Shown here in pieces: positions 8,383-18,953 of a DNA stretch of 64,000 bases. This DNA comes from Phymatolithon calcareum (Eukaryota > Rhodophyta > Florideophyceae > Hapalidiales): NCBI GenBank assembly GCA_977006965.1, contig OZ345364.1, forward strand, positions 806,001 to 870,000, in the 5' to 3' direction. How positions within the stretch are numbered: the stretch's first letter is position 1; each line of letters starts with the position of its first letter. Under the pieces are notes generated by a model. The model was not told the origin of the DNA and did not search any database. It saw nothing but the letters and a program-made list of their open reading frames with translations. The position numbers and the translations under genes were made by a program.

Positions 8383-11245
8383 GAAGAGGTGGCGTCTGGC
8401 AACCTTAAATGTTGGCGGCTCCCCGGAAACCCCAACGTACCTAGAGAAAATGATGAGAAACCATGGAATCGACATGGTGGCAATAACAGAAACACATTTG
8501 AAACCAGAAGGGAAAATTCGGGCTGATTTCTTCTCCTTCAACGCAGTACGCCCGCCTCCTCAGACTGGTCGAAACTCTGGAGGTGTCTCTCTTTTCTTCC
8601 GCAACCTCTGTGGAAGCCGTCTGATCTTCAAGCACGCGGAAACAAATTTCCAATTGATTATCGCGCAAGTGGGAGATACGAAAGTTGGAGCTGTCTATAT
8701 ATCGCCGGCAGCAACCAGATCTGAAACTGACAAATGCCTCACTATGGTGAATACATATGCACGAGGCAAGGCAATTGTGTGCGGTGATTGGAACGCTCGC
8801 CACCTCAGATGGGACCTACGCTCAAATAGGAGGGGCAACCAAATTGTTCGTTGGGCAGCAGCTAAGAACTGGGATGTTAAAACCTGGACAGGTTTCAGTT
8901 TCCGCACAAAGCGCTATAAGAGCAACATCGACTTTTTCGTAAGCAAAGGCATAACACCGACAACGGTCAGTTCACCAACAGATGTATGGGCTGGTAATAC
9001 GGAACACCGACCAGTAACAACCAGTTTCCCGACTCGACAAGAGCATAGAAGGGTCCAAAAGCCTCGAATATCTGTGAAACTATGGAGGGCTATGTGAACC
9101 ATGGAGACACAAGAAAACAACCCCGCTGCGTTACAAACCGTTTTGGAACACAACTCTTGAACGGATGTCGAAACGTCGCAAGAAACTACACAAGAAAGCT
9201 CGTGAACAGGATTCAGAGGAGGCTTGGCAGCGATATGAGGAATGCCGTAAAGAGATACGGAAGTTGGTGAACAAAAGAAAGCGGCAGCAGTATCAAGAAT
9301 ACCTAGATGATGTAGAAGAAAAGGATGGGTCCAAGGCGATTGAGCAAATCGCTAGAATGCAGAAGATGAGGACAAGAAGAACGTCAAGGAACAAGATGAC
9401 TGGCCGTCCATTGCACAAAACACTGTTCACTGCTCACGTGTCCCAGACGTGCCGAGATGAAGGAGGATGGCGACAAAGAACCCCCTATTTCCGTTGCCCT
9501 TCGCATATGCGCGTCCTTATCAGAAACGCACTCCTCAAAGCTCCGACCAAGAAGGCCCCAGGGCTGGATGAGGTGAAGACCGAAATGATGAAAGCTGACC
9601 TGGATAGAAGTGCAGACCTCGTTTTTGAGCTATGGACCGCCTGCGGAAGATGTGGAGTTCTCCCGACAGCGTGGCTAAAAGCTCTCTTAGTCCCGCTGCA
9701 CAAGAAAGGAGCCCATGACGATCCAAAAAATTTCCGACCAATATCTTTACTGAGTCAAGTCCGAAAGATTATTGAGTCAGCACTGGATATTATGCTCCGC
9801 TGAAGATACAAGAACCACAGAATCCAACTGGGATTCCAAAAAGGCAAGAGCACGGAGCTAGCAATCTTAAGGGCTCTGGAACTACAGAACCGAGGGCAGG
9901 GATGCATTGCAGTATTGGACTTGACGGCAGCGTACGACACAGTTCCACGAAAGTACTTGCAAGAGCGAATGAGAGTGGTTCTACCACAAGACCTATGCGA
10001 GATGATCGAGGCTTTCTTGACACCGTCCTGGGTATAAACGATTGGCGATCCCCAGCAAAAGTGGTTTCTAATCGACAGGGGAGTACCTCAGGGATCCCCG
10101 CTGAGCCCAAGTTTGTATAATCTATTCATGGACGAATTCGCAGAAAGAATAAGCCAAGTTCCAAGGGATGTTGCCGACGTGGCAGCAGTTCTTTTCGCGG
10201 ACGACGTGCTCCTAACGGCAAAATCACCAGTCGGACTACAGAGACTGTTAAATATTTCTGCGCAATGGGCAAGAGATAGACAAATGAGGTGGAACACGAA
10301 AGCCGGGAAGAGCGAAGTTCTTTTCTCCGAAGGCACAAGATCAACCACATTCAAGCTTTCTGGGAAAACGCTGACAAAAGTCAAAGAAGTCCCATACCTT
10401 GGCATATCACTCAGCAGTGAGGGAGTTACCGACAAGAAAATGCTTGAACGCATCCGACAGGCCAAGATAGCATTGTATCAGCTCAGATCCCTTGGTGTAA
10501 CAGCCCGGGGACTCAGCCCCTTAAAAGCAATCAAGATGTACAAGGCCTTGATACAGCCAAGATGGGAATATGCCATGCACCTGACGCCATGGACGACAAG
10601 AGTTCAAACAGCTATTGCAGACGTGGAGAAGACTTTTTTGGACAAGTATTTGGTCCAATCCCAAAAAATCGTACCGCGAGACTTCGTCTTCTCTGTCGCA
10701 TACATAATGCGGAAGACAGAAGACTAGTTCTAGCGTTACGAATGCTTGAACGAGCCAGAACAAGGAAAATGGGCTTGCTCGCAGTCCCAAGAGAGGAAAG
10801 AGACGTTGAGGAATTGCAATGGGTGTGTCGCGACATATCATCAATGTTACATCACGACCTATTCGAGACGGCACTAACCTATCTTAAGCAGCGAGTTTCA
10901 GCAAAATCGTTGAGGGACATGCTCTTTAAAGACGAAGGAGAAGGCTTGGAGGCGAGCAGAAAGAGGAATATTCCTTATGATATTCCCGGGTCTACTCCCG
11001 CCATCATCAGACTACCGAAAGCACGTCACCGCCAATTGGCGATTAAATGGGCATTCGGACGTTTTCCCCCATTGAGTACCACACTTCTGGAAGACAAATT
11101 CGGTGAAATCGTACCAACTCTCATGAACAAGTTCGAAGTGTACCTTCAAAGATATCGACTAACAGAAGAGGAGACTAGTGAGACTGAAAAGGCACTTGAC
11201 AAAGTACTATTCCTCACAATCGTCTTTTATGACGACATGGAATAG
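8372..11245 (+). pseudogene. LINE F ORF2: APE endonuclease plus reverse transcriptase, broken
   Basis: The endonuclease (8372 to about 9090) shows LATLNVGG at the N-terminus, AITETHL (catalytic Glu region), VCGDWNARH and a terminal NTEHRPV His motif. A frameshift near 9090-9100 precedes the linker and RT. RT motifs are KAPGLDE, NFRPISLL, LDLTAAYDTV, GVPQGSPLSP and FADDVLL. In-frame TGA at 9801-9803 and TAA at 10035-10037 interrupt it; B1 has Gly and Ser at the corresponding positions. A -1 shift falls in the T6 run at 10633-10638, after which the thumb and C-terminal region are read to 11245. The protein would nick target DNA and prime reverse transcription there. It is closely related to family B. 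Confidence 0.93.
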
Positions 11246-11499
11246 ACCAAGACAAAATAGAACGGCGACGCTGAGATTCCTTCGAACAGGACAAGTGGAC
11301 TCAAAAGCTTTTCCCTCCACCTTCTCTGGAGGAGGGTTTTTGCAGCTAGGGCTACGACGATAGCAACGAGCTTTTGCGGGCTTTAACGGAGCTACCAAGG
11401 TAGTAGCATCTGAAACGCATCTCCCTTACAGTCTTATGAGTGTTTCTGAGGGCGTTTAATAAATTCAAAATTCAAAAAAAAAAAAATATCGAAGTTCGA

Positions 11500-12053
11500 C
11501 TACAATTTCAAACGCAAAGCGTCGAAAGCGGACGTCGACCTATTTCTGCAGATGGTGAAGCCGACACTTGTCTGAGATGCGTGTAAAAACAGCGAATGCT
11601 AATGCAGACCAAGTCTTTCAGAGCATAGCTCTGAAAACAGGAGCGCTGCGGGTTGTTAAATACAAAGGGGCCATGCCATCTTTGAAAGCATTTGGAGAAC
11701 TCGTACAGGCAAATCCTCTTATAGAACAAGCTCAGTTTGCTTTCACTTACGACTATCAAAAGCGATTTTGATCACAATATGCAATCTTTTCCGAGAAGAT
11801 TACGAATAGTACAGCGAAGACCCAAGCAACCTTTCTGCCGGCATAAAGGAAGAGGCCGAAGTTGTCGAGGGCATTATCAAGGCATTCCAATCCGCTTGGG
11901 CACTGAGAGAGCTTTTGATCAAATCTCTTGGGTTTTCTGTTGGTCCGTGGCATTACGAGCCGATTGCCAATGCATGCCTTTCTTTGCGGTTTCGGAGAGT
12001 CTATGTAAACATATGTGAAAACGAATATTTGACATAGTGATGCTTTTAAGGTC
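11500..12053 (+). pseudogene. Middle part of the LRR-like pseudogene
   Basis: This host coding sequence lies between LINE F and LINE G1. It resumes in frame across the F insertion (ISKF then DYNFKRKASK), shifts frame near 11565 into SEMRVKTANANADQVFQS, and has a stop near 11769. In another frame it continues with AEVVEGIIKAFQSAWALREL and GPWHYEPIANACLSLRF. The hydrophobic spacing fits LRR units. It is part of the gene starting at 6818. Confidence 0.65.
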
Positions 12054-12070
12054 AATATTTCAAACCTACA
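12054..12070. repeat. Target site duplication of LINE G1
   Basis: AATATTTCAAACCTACA at 12054-12070 recurs at 12809-12825 with one mismatch (16 of 17). It brackets the second LINE inside the LRR-like gene. Confidence 0.9.
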
Positions 12071-12808
12071 TCGTCGAGAAATGTTGGCCTTCAAAATGCT
12101 GAGAAGGAACAAGGAGAAGGAACATATGTATCCAAATGAAGTGCCCGAAAGCAGAAACAACCATGAATTGCAGAACAGAAGGAAAGATATCGCCGCGATG
12201 GAAAACAGAGAGCCGTTTGGTGAAGCTATAAAGCATATACAAACAAACCAGTCTTCGCAAACACTTCAATCTAAATTTCTGGCAATGGAAGGAGACCGCC
12301 TAGAATCGAAGCGGAAAAGGAAGATTCCATACGATAAGACAAGTGAATTGTCAGCAATCCTCAAGGTCCCTAAGGTGAAGCACAGACAACTCGCACTGCA
12401 GGATGCCTGCGGAAGATTCCCACAGGTGTCAACAAGAATCCGGCACAAGAGCCGGAGAGCATATGGAAACCCTTGAAAGCACGCTAGCAGGCTACGACCT
12501 AGAAGGAGAAAAACGACTAGAAGCAGAAAAGGCGCTTGATGAGCTCTTTCTATTTAGCAAGACACTCAGAGAACGCATGAAGAACGAAGAAGACCTGTAT
12601 TGATTCGTATAAGGCAAGGCAAAAAGCGGTCGAGTCCAAGCACCAGCAATCTTGTAGAGGACTGAGATAGGATTACTTTGAATCCTGAGTTTTCCCGTCT
12701 ACTATTCTAGTGAGCGTTTCGTGAGCTGCACAAAGGTAGGTAGCATCAGAGGAAGCCTCGCCCATATCTTCGGTAGTCTGTGGGGCTTTTAAATAAATTT
12801 GAATAAAA
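12071..12808 (+). mobile_element. LINE family G, copy G1 (5'-truncated)
   Basis: This 738-bp element holds only the end of ORF2 and the 3' UTR, ending in an AATAAATTTGAATAAAA-type tail. It is flanked by a 17-bp TSD with one mismatch. A second copy, G2, starts at 25079. The protein remnant (12081-12603) is collinear with the C-terminus of family B. Confidence 0.92.
12081..12603 (+). pseudogene. LINE G1 ORF2 C-terminal fragment
   Basis: Two overlapping frames (12081-12476 and 12403-12603) give FKMLRRNKEKE, KDIAAMENREPFGEA, KRKIPYDKTSELSAIL and a terminal KALDELFLFSK. These are collinear with the last third of the family B RT protein. A frameshift near 12430 separates the two halves. It contains no RT catalytic motif because of the 5' truncation. 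Confidence 0.88.
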
Positions 12809-13024
12809 AATATTTCAAACCTGCAGTTGGCAGCTACTAAGAAAAAAGCTAGAATGAAGGAGCTGCGTATAAGGTGCAATTTATCGCGCAGTGTAGAACA
12901 GATTGGAGCAAACTTAGACAAGCTCGGAGGCCTGCGGAAATGGTGTACATCAACGATGCAGAATATAATGCTAAAAGCCAGTGTGGACAAGCGACGTAGG
13001 GAGAAGAGTAGTCCGTGCGATTAA

Positions 13025-14014
13025 CATAATCCTGAACCACACAGAGTAACCTCAAAGAATAAAAGATAGGAAACATGAGTAGAAACCAAGGTGCCATTTA
13101 GGCAGTCACTTTTAAAATAAACTACAGTACTTCGACAAAACTTAGACGCGCTGCTAACCTCTCTTGGGGGAAATGCAGAAAGCAGTGCAATACAATACAT
13201 GAGGTTGCTAAGTCCCAAGGCTTTAGTAGTTCGCTAAGAACATTATGTCTAGTGATACTTGCGTTTAAAACAAATCTACATAGGTCTATTGAACTCCAGG
13301 GACAGGATTTCTAAGGGCTCGCACTATCTAGACTGCCCCGTTCCTAATTCATGCCATTCAAAGCCTGGCAAACTAAAGGTCCATCCCTTGGGGCACGCAC
13401 TTTTCCCACTGACGCATTAATAGGCACGGGAGCCATCCGCCCGCAGCATTTCAATCAGAGTCCCTCCAGGATAGTTCAAGACCGTCTATATTGTCAGGGT
13501 CGATGGGAGGAAAAGAAACAATCGAGAGATGTTGGAGACATGTCCATTCAAGAGTTCCGTCGTGTGGACAACACCGGGGCGCGTAATGTCGTAATCACGT
13601 GATGTGTCGATGTAACAACGGATCAGTACAACCCTTGCTTGCAGCGGCGACAATCGCCCAAGCTTGCACGCCGAAATGTACGGCCGTTCGCACGCAAGCC
13701 GATCACGCGCTACGCCCTATTCCCAGTAGCATGGGACATAGTTTGAATTGCACCGGGACAAAGTTGCGGTAGGAAGGTTTACGAGAGGCGAAAGCAGTAA
13801 CGTCCCTATGCGTAAGGTACAGCGTCGCTTGTAGAATGTCATATTGAGTTGGTGGTTGACGCAGTTAGTAATGGTGATAAGGATCTACCAATGAACATGC
13901 GAACTATCTGACTTCCCCTGTAGCTCGTCGCGCCCCTTGTCGGTCTGAGCGCGTAGAACTGCGAAAATAAATAAACATATATGTTCGGTCAGCACAGGAG
14001 ACGACAAAAAATAC
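13025..14014. other. No recognised gene
   Basis: This is about 1 kb downstream of the LRR-like pseudogene. A short open frame at 13351-13602 has no recognisable feature. No repeat or RNA is seen. Confidence 0.5.
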
Positions 14015-14029
14015 TCAGCTCTTTTGCGA

Positions 14030-14070
14030 GATGCGTTGGTAACTTCTAAATCAAAATCTGCCTTTCTTCT
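14030..14070 (+). mobile_element. Ultrashort (41 bp) LINE A insertion with TSD
   Basis: Only the last 41 bases of family A are present, from GATGCGTTGGTAAC to the TTC-repeat tail. A perfect 15-bp TSD, TCAGCTCTTTTGCGA, lies at 14015-14029 and 14071-14085. Reverse transcription evidently stopped almost at once after priming. Confidence 0.9.
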
Positions 14071-14789
14071 TCAGCTCTTTTGCGAAACGGTAACCTGATA
14101 GCACATTTTCGGATCGTTCGCCTTGTTCCGGCTTCTCAAACTACGCTCATCCATTGTGGCAAATTTGCCCCAAGCGTCAGCAGAAATCAACTTTTCTTTC
14201 TTTCTTTCACTCATTGTGCCTGGTCATCTTTGAGACTAGTCATTTAACCGCACGCTTGAGCACTCGGCGCCCGTTGAAGGCAACTTAGCCAAGAAGAACA
14301 TACGGGCAGAACCTGTGTTTCTGACCTTCAGCGAACGGAAAGCGAGCCAGGTATGCGGGGCTCAGACTTTAACGGCTAAGTATCACACATCTCGCAAGAC
14401 TACTCGTTACCTCTATTATCTGTGCCGACACTCAAATTCTGTGCACAGACAGCGATCTGAACCATATCGGGCGATGGGCTGCGAGCATTGCAGCCTCACC
14501 CGAGAAACAGTTGAGCTCGCGCCCATATATGAAAACTAAATCAGCTCGTAAGTCAGAAGAAGTATCCGCAAGTCTTGGTCAGCCCAGTTTCCTTACGAGC
14601 AGAAGGAGAGAAAATGCTGGTGCAGGCGTCGCGCCATGTCAGGTCCCTGTTTTGAAAAACCAGCTTTCGTTACGCATCAAATGCGACGACATTTTTGGAC
14701 AGCGCGTTGACTTTCGTCCGTCGAAACTGATAATGGATCCATAATCATGATCCTCCACGGTAAACTGCGTAGATGCACCACGACTGAGA

Positions 14790-14832
14790 TAGATTTTTGA
14801 CAATTTTATTTTTGAAAGCCCTGCAGTTGTCG
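14790..14832 (-). mobile_element. Short LINE B-type 3' tail, degraded
   Basis: TTTTGAAAGCCCTGCAG after a T-rich run matches the plus-strand appearance of the family B 3' end (compare 33.3 kb and 1.9 kb). It is too short to define a TSD. Directly after it, GTCGTGCCGTAAGCACGACAC forms a small hairpin. Confidence 0.4.
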
Positions 14833-14875
14833 TGCCGTAAGCACGACACGCAATAAAATTACACTCAAGAGTGAC

Positions 14876-15187
14876 ACGGGTTCCCTCAAGTGAACACGAC
14901 GTTAATATCGAATACATTCAGAATGGCAGCAGAGCGCCATCTGGAGACCATACGCATGAACCTAACAAAGTATGATCTGGACTCCGGAGAAATGTTAAGA
15001 ACGAAAAAGGCAATAGACTCCATACTACTCTACAGCACACCATAATTGACAATATGGAGAACGACGAGTCCCTGTATTAGGGACCAGGCGACATGCTAGA
15101 ATGAACAAGTTACGAAAAACTGCTCCCGTACAGTCTTAGGAGTGTTAATGAGGGCCTTCAAATAAAGAAGTAAACAGCAAAAAAACG
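14876..15187 (+). mobile_element. LINE family C, copy C1 (5'-truncated)
   Basis: This 312-bp copy begins within FPQVNTTL and runs through ERHLETIRMNLTKYDLD, the ORF end and the 3' UTR to an AAATAAAG-type A-rich tail. Both peptides are collinear with the B1 C-terminus. A 10-bp TSD, CAAGAGTGAC, lies at 14866-14875 and 15188-15197. It serves as the uninterrupted reference for the split copy C3 at 22.3-24.7 kb. Confidence 0.88.
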
Positions 15188-15306
15188 CAAGAGTGACGCT
15201 TGGAAAGGTGCCCAACAAAAATTCCTAACATCTCGGGAGTGGACTTAGGTTTGTAGATTAGTCTACCCGAAAAAATTTTATCAGCCCTAGGTAGCCGATC
15301 AGTAGA

Positions 15307-15484
15307 AGAAGAAGAAGAAGAGGAAATTTTTATTATAGTGTTACCAATGCATCTGCTGACGCTTGGGGCAACACTTCTGGCGAGACACTAGAACTCAATC
15401 GGAACCCAAAAGCTCCATTTCGCTAAAAGTGACATAGTCAGCAAAACTCCAAAACCTACCTCTGGTCTCACAGAAGAGATCTCG
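15307..15484 (-). mobile_element. LINE A' short copy (178 bp) with TSD
   Basis: This is a 3' UTR-only insertion with a GAA tail. It belongs to a variant of family A (A') shared with 20913-21229. TSD AGCCGATCAGTAGA lies at 15293-15306 and 15485-15498. Confidence 0.9.
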
Positions 15485-15982
15485 AGCCGATCAGTAGAGA
15501 AGTCAAGCATCAACATTTCACAATGGCGTGGTTGTTACAGTTGGGTGTCATGCGGAAATTCGCGGCAGCTGTTATGATATTGGTATTTTCTATAATTTCG
15601 GAAAATTTTTTAAACTCTCTGATATCGCAAATGAACCGGAATGAACTAAACCCAATTTTATATTGGTTGCATCAAGCTTGAGGAGAGGAACAAAATGGTA
15701 CTAGATTCGCAGTGCGGAAGGGTGCGGAACCTATTTTTTCTTTATTTTTCCTATCGTGCCTTAACCTTTGCTTATCCAGACACGCGAATAGGATGCGCAA
15801 TCTCCAATTGGAGGTTGTGCGTTCTATTGAGTGCATGACTCTGTAAGCATTTGCCGTACTGCACCAATAGTGAAAACGGCAAGTACATGTACGAGTGCGA
15901 CACGGGGAGGTATTTTGCAGGGGTTTGATTGCGCTGTAATAGTTATGATATTTCATGTCTCATGACAAGCTCCGAATCATGC

Positions 15983-16242
15983 TTCAGGCTGTGGACAAGT
16001 AAGGACTGCTCGCAACTTGAAATCACAGCGTGCCACAGGACACGAAAGTAATTTTCCCCCTCGAGGTCCCGAAGTAGAGCAGAGGTGGTTTTTTCTACAG
16101 CACTGAATTATGTGACGCCAACAAAAAAATGGAACTCCTCTTTCAACAGAATCCAGCCAAAACCTCTTTGCAATAGGAAAGTTGCCCCAGCATCAGCAGA
16201 TGCGTTGGTAACTTTTAAATAAAAATCTGCTTTTCTTCTTCT
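15983..16242 (+). mobile_element. LINE A 3' UTR copy, plus strand
   Basis: It runs from TTCAGGCTGTGGACAAGT through the conserved UTR and GTTGGTAAC block to a TTCTTCTTC tail. The flanks at about 15953-15982 and 16243-16272 look like a long, diverged duplication (ATGTCTCATGACA versus ATGTCTCGTGACA), so the insertion is older than the others. Confidence 0.8.
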
Positions 16243-16329
16243 TTATGTCTCGTGACACCTCAGAAATCATAGTGCTTTGAACGTAAAGCAAAAAATCTGA
16301 TCAACTCTTCATTGCCTTTTGTCCGAATG

Positions 16330-16725
16330 GGAGCCCGTTCTCCACAGCAGTCACACGAGTATACGGGTACGGCTTCCTAAGGTGCACCCCAAAAAACGGC
16401 GTCTCTCTTATTTCTGGCATTCTATCTGAGCCCCTAGCATGCACTCGATTGTTTTGGATACCTCTTCCTAAAAGTTGGCGAATTGTCTATTCGTCATTCA
16501 GTGCAGGCCTTCTTTCGTTCTGCATACTCTCGATAATGTTCTTGCTGAAGAGCAAAAGGTCATCATTTGCCTTCTCGGTTGCCGCACTATCTTGTTTGTT
16601 GAGTTCATAGACTGACAAGTTGCTCTCCAGAGTCACCATGTGCTGTCTGACTTAGCTTCCGAATCTATCCGCCATCAGTGTTGTAGACGCTTGCGAAAAT
16701 CTTCCAAAGACGTACTGAACCGTCT
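16330..16725 (-). mobile_element. LINE B-type copy B2, degraded
   Basis: The 3' UTR and the last codons of ORF2 resemble B1, including GTCACACGAGTATACGGG, TTGAGTTCATAGACTGACAAG and CAGTGTTGTAGACGC in plus-strand reading. It diverges by many substitutions. No TSD was found. It does not code for a useful protein. Confidence 0.75.
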
Positions 16726-16742
16726 GAGAACTGAGATAGTGA

Positions 16743-18176
16743 AGTTTTACATCGAGCTTTAACCCCCTTCTTTCTACAAGAGGGGGTCTTCACCAAAAGT
16801 TCGCATGCCAATTATTTAGACCAATTTTCAAAGCCATAAGAAAACATTTCCTCAACACTAAATAGCAATTGTACAGTTTCCTGTCCATTCGAAAGCCTGC
16901 TTTGCTCGCTGAGCACAGGCCCTCTCGTGACGTCATGGATACTAAGCCGCTCGTCAACTGCTAACTCTAAGTCGCAACCTCCCGGCGGATGCTTGCCGCG
17001 GATTTATTTTGCTTGACGTTTGCGTAAAACTATAAAACTGAATCGTCACTCCTTTCAGCACTTTATATCCATTGATGAAAAAATTTTGACTGCAGAACAC
17101 GAAGGCTATCCGCCTTGGCTCCGCTTGTACTACGGCACAATCACTTTTACAATGGGCTTCCCCATAGGACAGAATGTCAATTATCTTTTACTGAGAATAG
17201 TTGACAATTTCATTTGCATGTTCTCAAAGCCCCATTTTTCAGTTAAGGGGCATCTTTGGCAAGATTCTCTATGCGAAAGTCGTCTGTTTACTCAAGAACG
17301 TCCTAGACTCGCAATTCTCTGCCAGCAAGCGCTCTTGCGAGAATCTTGCGTTCCAACTCAATGTCAGTGGTAATCTTCTACGAGGCTTGCGTACGTCGTA
17401 ACGCAAGATGTTGGATCACCGCAGTAATTATCTTTTACTGGACAAGTTCGTACATCCTATTAAATGCAAACATCAAGCTTCCTCATTCAAGAACATGTTA
17501 CTTGCGTCAAACGCACAGAGCATTCCTGAAGCAGGAAACGTTGTGTGACGAAAGTGGCAGCTTGGAAAGTTCGACCCTGCAGCAGCTTCGTCATTCAATG
17601 AATGGGTGCAGTTGCTATGCGCTGTGGAATGCTTCCATTCTTGATGATGAAGAAAATGTAGTCCATGGAACGACGTTGGTGCTCGTTTAAACAACAGGAT
17701 TGACACTATCCCGCGGTTCTACAAAAAAAAGTGAAAAATTGCTCCGTTGCCAGTCTACTGTAACGGACCATAACTTTAACAGTACCGTTTCGTTTCTACC
17801 GTAATATCTACGGTAGAAATGGATGTGTAACGTGGGTTTAGAAACGTAGAAACTTTTTTGCTTTCAGTATATGTATGCACACGTGTAATTATCAATCCGA
17901 AATTATCCGAAACTCCGTCCTTTCAAAATAATTGAAAATAATTTCAGTTTGCATTCGCGTCCTTGCTGAATATTCCCGTCAGAAGGACCTCAGCAAAATT
18001 ACACACTTATTGAAACTTCGTCAGCAAAAGCAGCCAGGGAAGAAATATAGATCGCAGCGCAATGTACTTAAGGGGCAATGATCTTGTCTTCAGAGACGAA
18101 CTTCTCATCCAACACTTCTCTTAACAAAGGCTCAACCATCGACTAGCTCTCAATATTTTTGTCATCTTCTGTAACT
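16743..18176. other. No recognised gene; small hairpin at 17793-17819
   Basis: Open frames at 17020-17373 and 17346-17690 have no recognisable domain. A perfect 11-bp stem with a 5-base loop (TTTCTACCGTA / TACGGTAGAAA) lies at 17793-17819. The last 100 bases should hold the promoter and 5' UTR of the spondin gene; no clear TATA box is visible. Confidence 0.5.
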
Positions 18177-18842
18177 ATGGCATCCTACACAAGCTTTGCA
18201 ATTGCTGTCCTTGTCCTCCTGGGCGTGCTCTCATCCTCCGCAGAAGCTCGCCCGAACTTCCAGAAACGTTCGAAGTGCACTGGAACTAAGAGGTACAAGG
18301 TTACCTTCAATTTGCAGTGGACGCAGGCGCGGTTCGGCAAAACCGTTCCTGAGAATGCGGAATTCAGTCCTCTTATCGGCGCCGCGCACAAGAGTCGTTA
18401 TTCTCCGTTCGCAAACTACGGTTACGCCACCAAGGAGGTGGAGATGGTTGCGGAAGCTGGTGACAACAAGATGCTCAAGGAAATGCTTATGAAGAATCCT
18501 ATGGTCGGCAATGTGGCCGCACTCTCCGCGGGCAGCAGCAACAACGGACCCGTCAGCGTCATGCTCACCCTTGACGCTGATAAAGGCTACACGCATGTCA
18601 GCGCTATCGGAATGCTCGCTCCCACGCCTGATTGGGTCGCGTTCATCAACAACATCGATATGTGCCACCGTAACTTCTGGTTGCCTGGCTTTGTAGGTAA
18701 ACTATATGGATATGACGCGGGTACTGAGGTGACCACGGGCGTGGATCAGGTGCCGCAACAGAACATATACCGCCTCCAGTCGCCGAAATATCCGGCCTAC
18801 GATAGGACCCCTGTGGGAACCTTCCACATTAGGCAGATGTAA
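18177..18842 (+). CDS. Secreted spondin-domain protein
   Basis: This is a 221-residue intronless gene. I chose the ATG at 18177 because it opens directly into a signal peptide (residues 1-24: hydrophobic SFAIAVLVLLGVL core, small residues SSAEA before the cut). A spondin N domain fills about residues 38-205: YKVTFNLQW, the SPLIGAAH segment, a glycine-rich middle, then GMLAPTPDWVAF, a Cys-containing NIDMCHRNFW and YDAGTEVTTG. These blocks match the known Spond_N fold, a beta sandwich used in extracellular matrix and adhesion proteins. There are no thrombospondin repeats or membrane anchor, so a soluble or wall-bound extracellular protein is likely. The poly(A) signal lies 106 bases after the stop. 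Confidence 0.92.
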   Translation: MASYTSFAIAVLVLLGVLSSSAEARPNFQKRSKCTGTKRYKVTFNLQWTQARFGKTVPENAEFSPLIGAAHKSRYSPFANYGYATKEVEMVAEAGDNKMLKEMLMKNPMVGNVAALSAGSSNNGPVSVMLTLDADKGYTHVSAIGMLAPTPDWVAFINNIDMCHRNFWLPGFVGKLYGYDAGTEVTTGVDQVPQQNIYRLQSPKYPAYDRTPVGTFHIRQM

Positions 18843-18947
18843 CTATTCTGATTCACAAGGCTTGACTGTGCAAGAATAGCCCACCGTATTCATGCATCAA
18901 GTACGATAAAACATCCCTTCCGTAATCTAAGTAGAATATAGTTCAGC

Positions 18948-18953
18948 AATAAA
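18948..18953 (+). terminator. Poly(A) signal of the spondin gene
   Basis: AATAAA lies 106 bases downstream of the spondin stop codon and marks its likely 3' end. Confidence 0.7.

Larger units (their letters stand above)
7856..11485 (+). mobile_element. LINE family F, near full length, TSD-flanked
   Basis: This 3630-bp APE-type LINE has a very short 5' leader (29 bp), ORF1 (7885-8382), overlapping ORF2 (8372-11245), a 240-bp 3' UTR and a poly(A) run at about 11474-11485. It is flanked by the perfect 14-bp TSD. A 67-bp copy of the same 3' end lies at 33539-33605. It is probably full length or almost so, because ORF1 starts near the 5' boundary. ORF2 carries two stops and two frameshifts, so this copy is inactive. 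Confidence 0.95.
6818..13024 (+). pseudogene. Leucine-rich-repeat-like host gene, split by two LINEs
   Basis: The ATG at 6818 opens a protein beginning MGELHSFDGTKVIP, with an N-terminal block containing ENIVRHMSERPRR, followed by irregular LRR-like units such as LESLSIEIVYSEEVNMIAQY, LKSICILAK and LEHLYVPSRI. The frame shifts near 7215-7225. At 7855 the coding sequence is interrupted by LINE F and resumes at 11500 (DYNFKRKASKADVDLF). It shifts again near 11565, continues through WALRELLIKSLGF, and is interrupted at 12070 by LINE G1. It resumes at 12826 with MKELRIRCNLSRSVEQIG and ends near 13024. Removing each LINE with one TSD copy restores sense across both junctions. LRR proteins usually bind other proteins; an F-box/LRR adaptor is possible but unproven. 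The gene is dead here. Confidence 0.72.

Noticed and set aside
17020-17690. Open frames of 117 and 114 residues
   Set aside because: No domain, signal peptide or conservation within the window; the overlapping frames look like chance in noncoding DNA.
18159-18176. Upstream start for the spondin gene
   Set aside because: The extra codons begin with TTG; the ATG at 18177 directly precedes a normal signal peptide.
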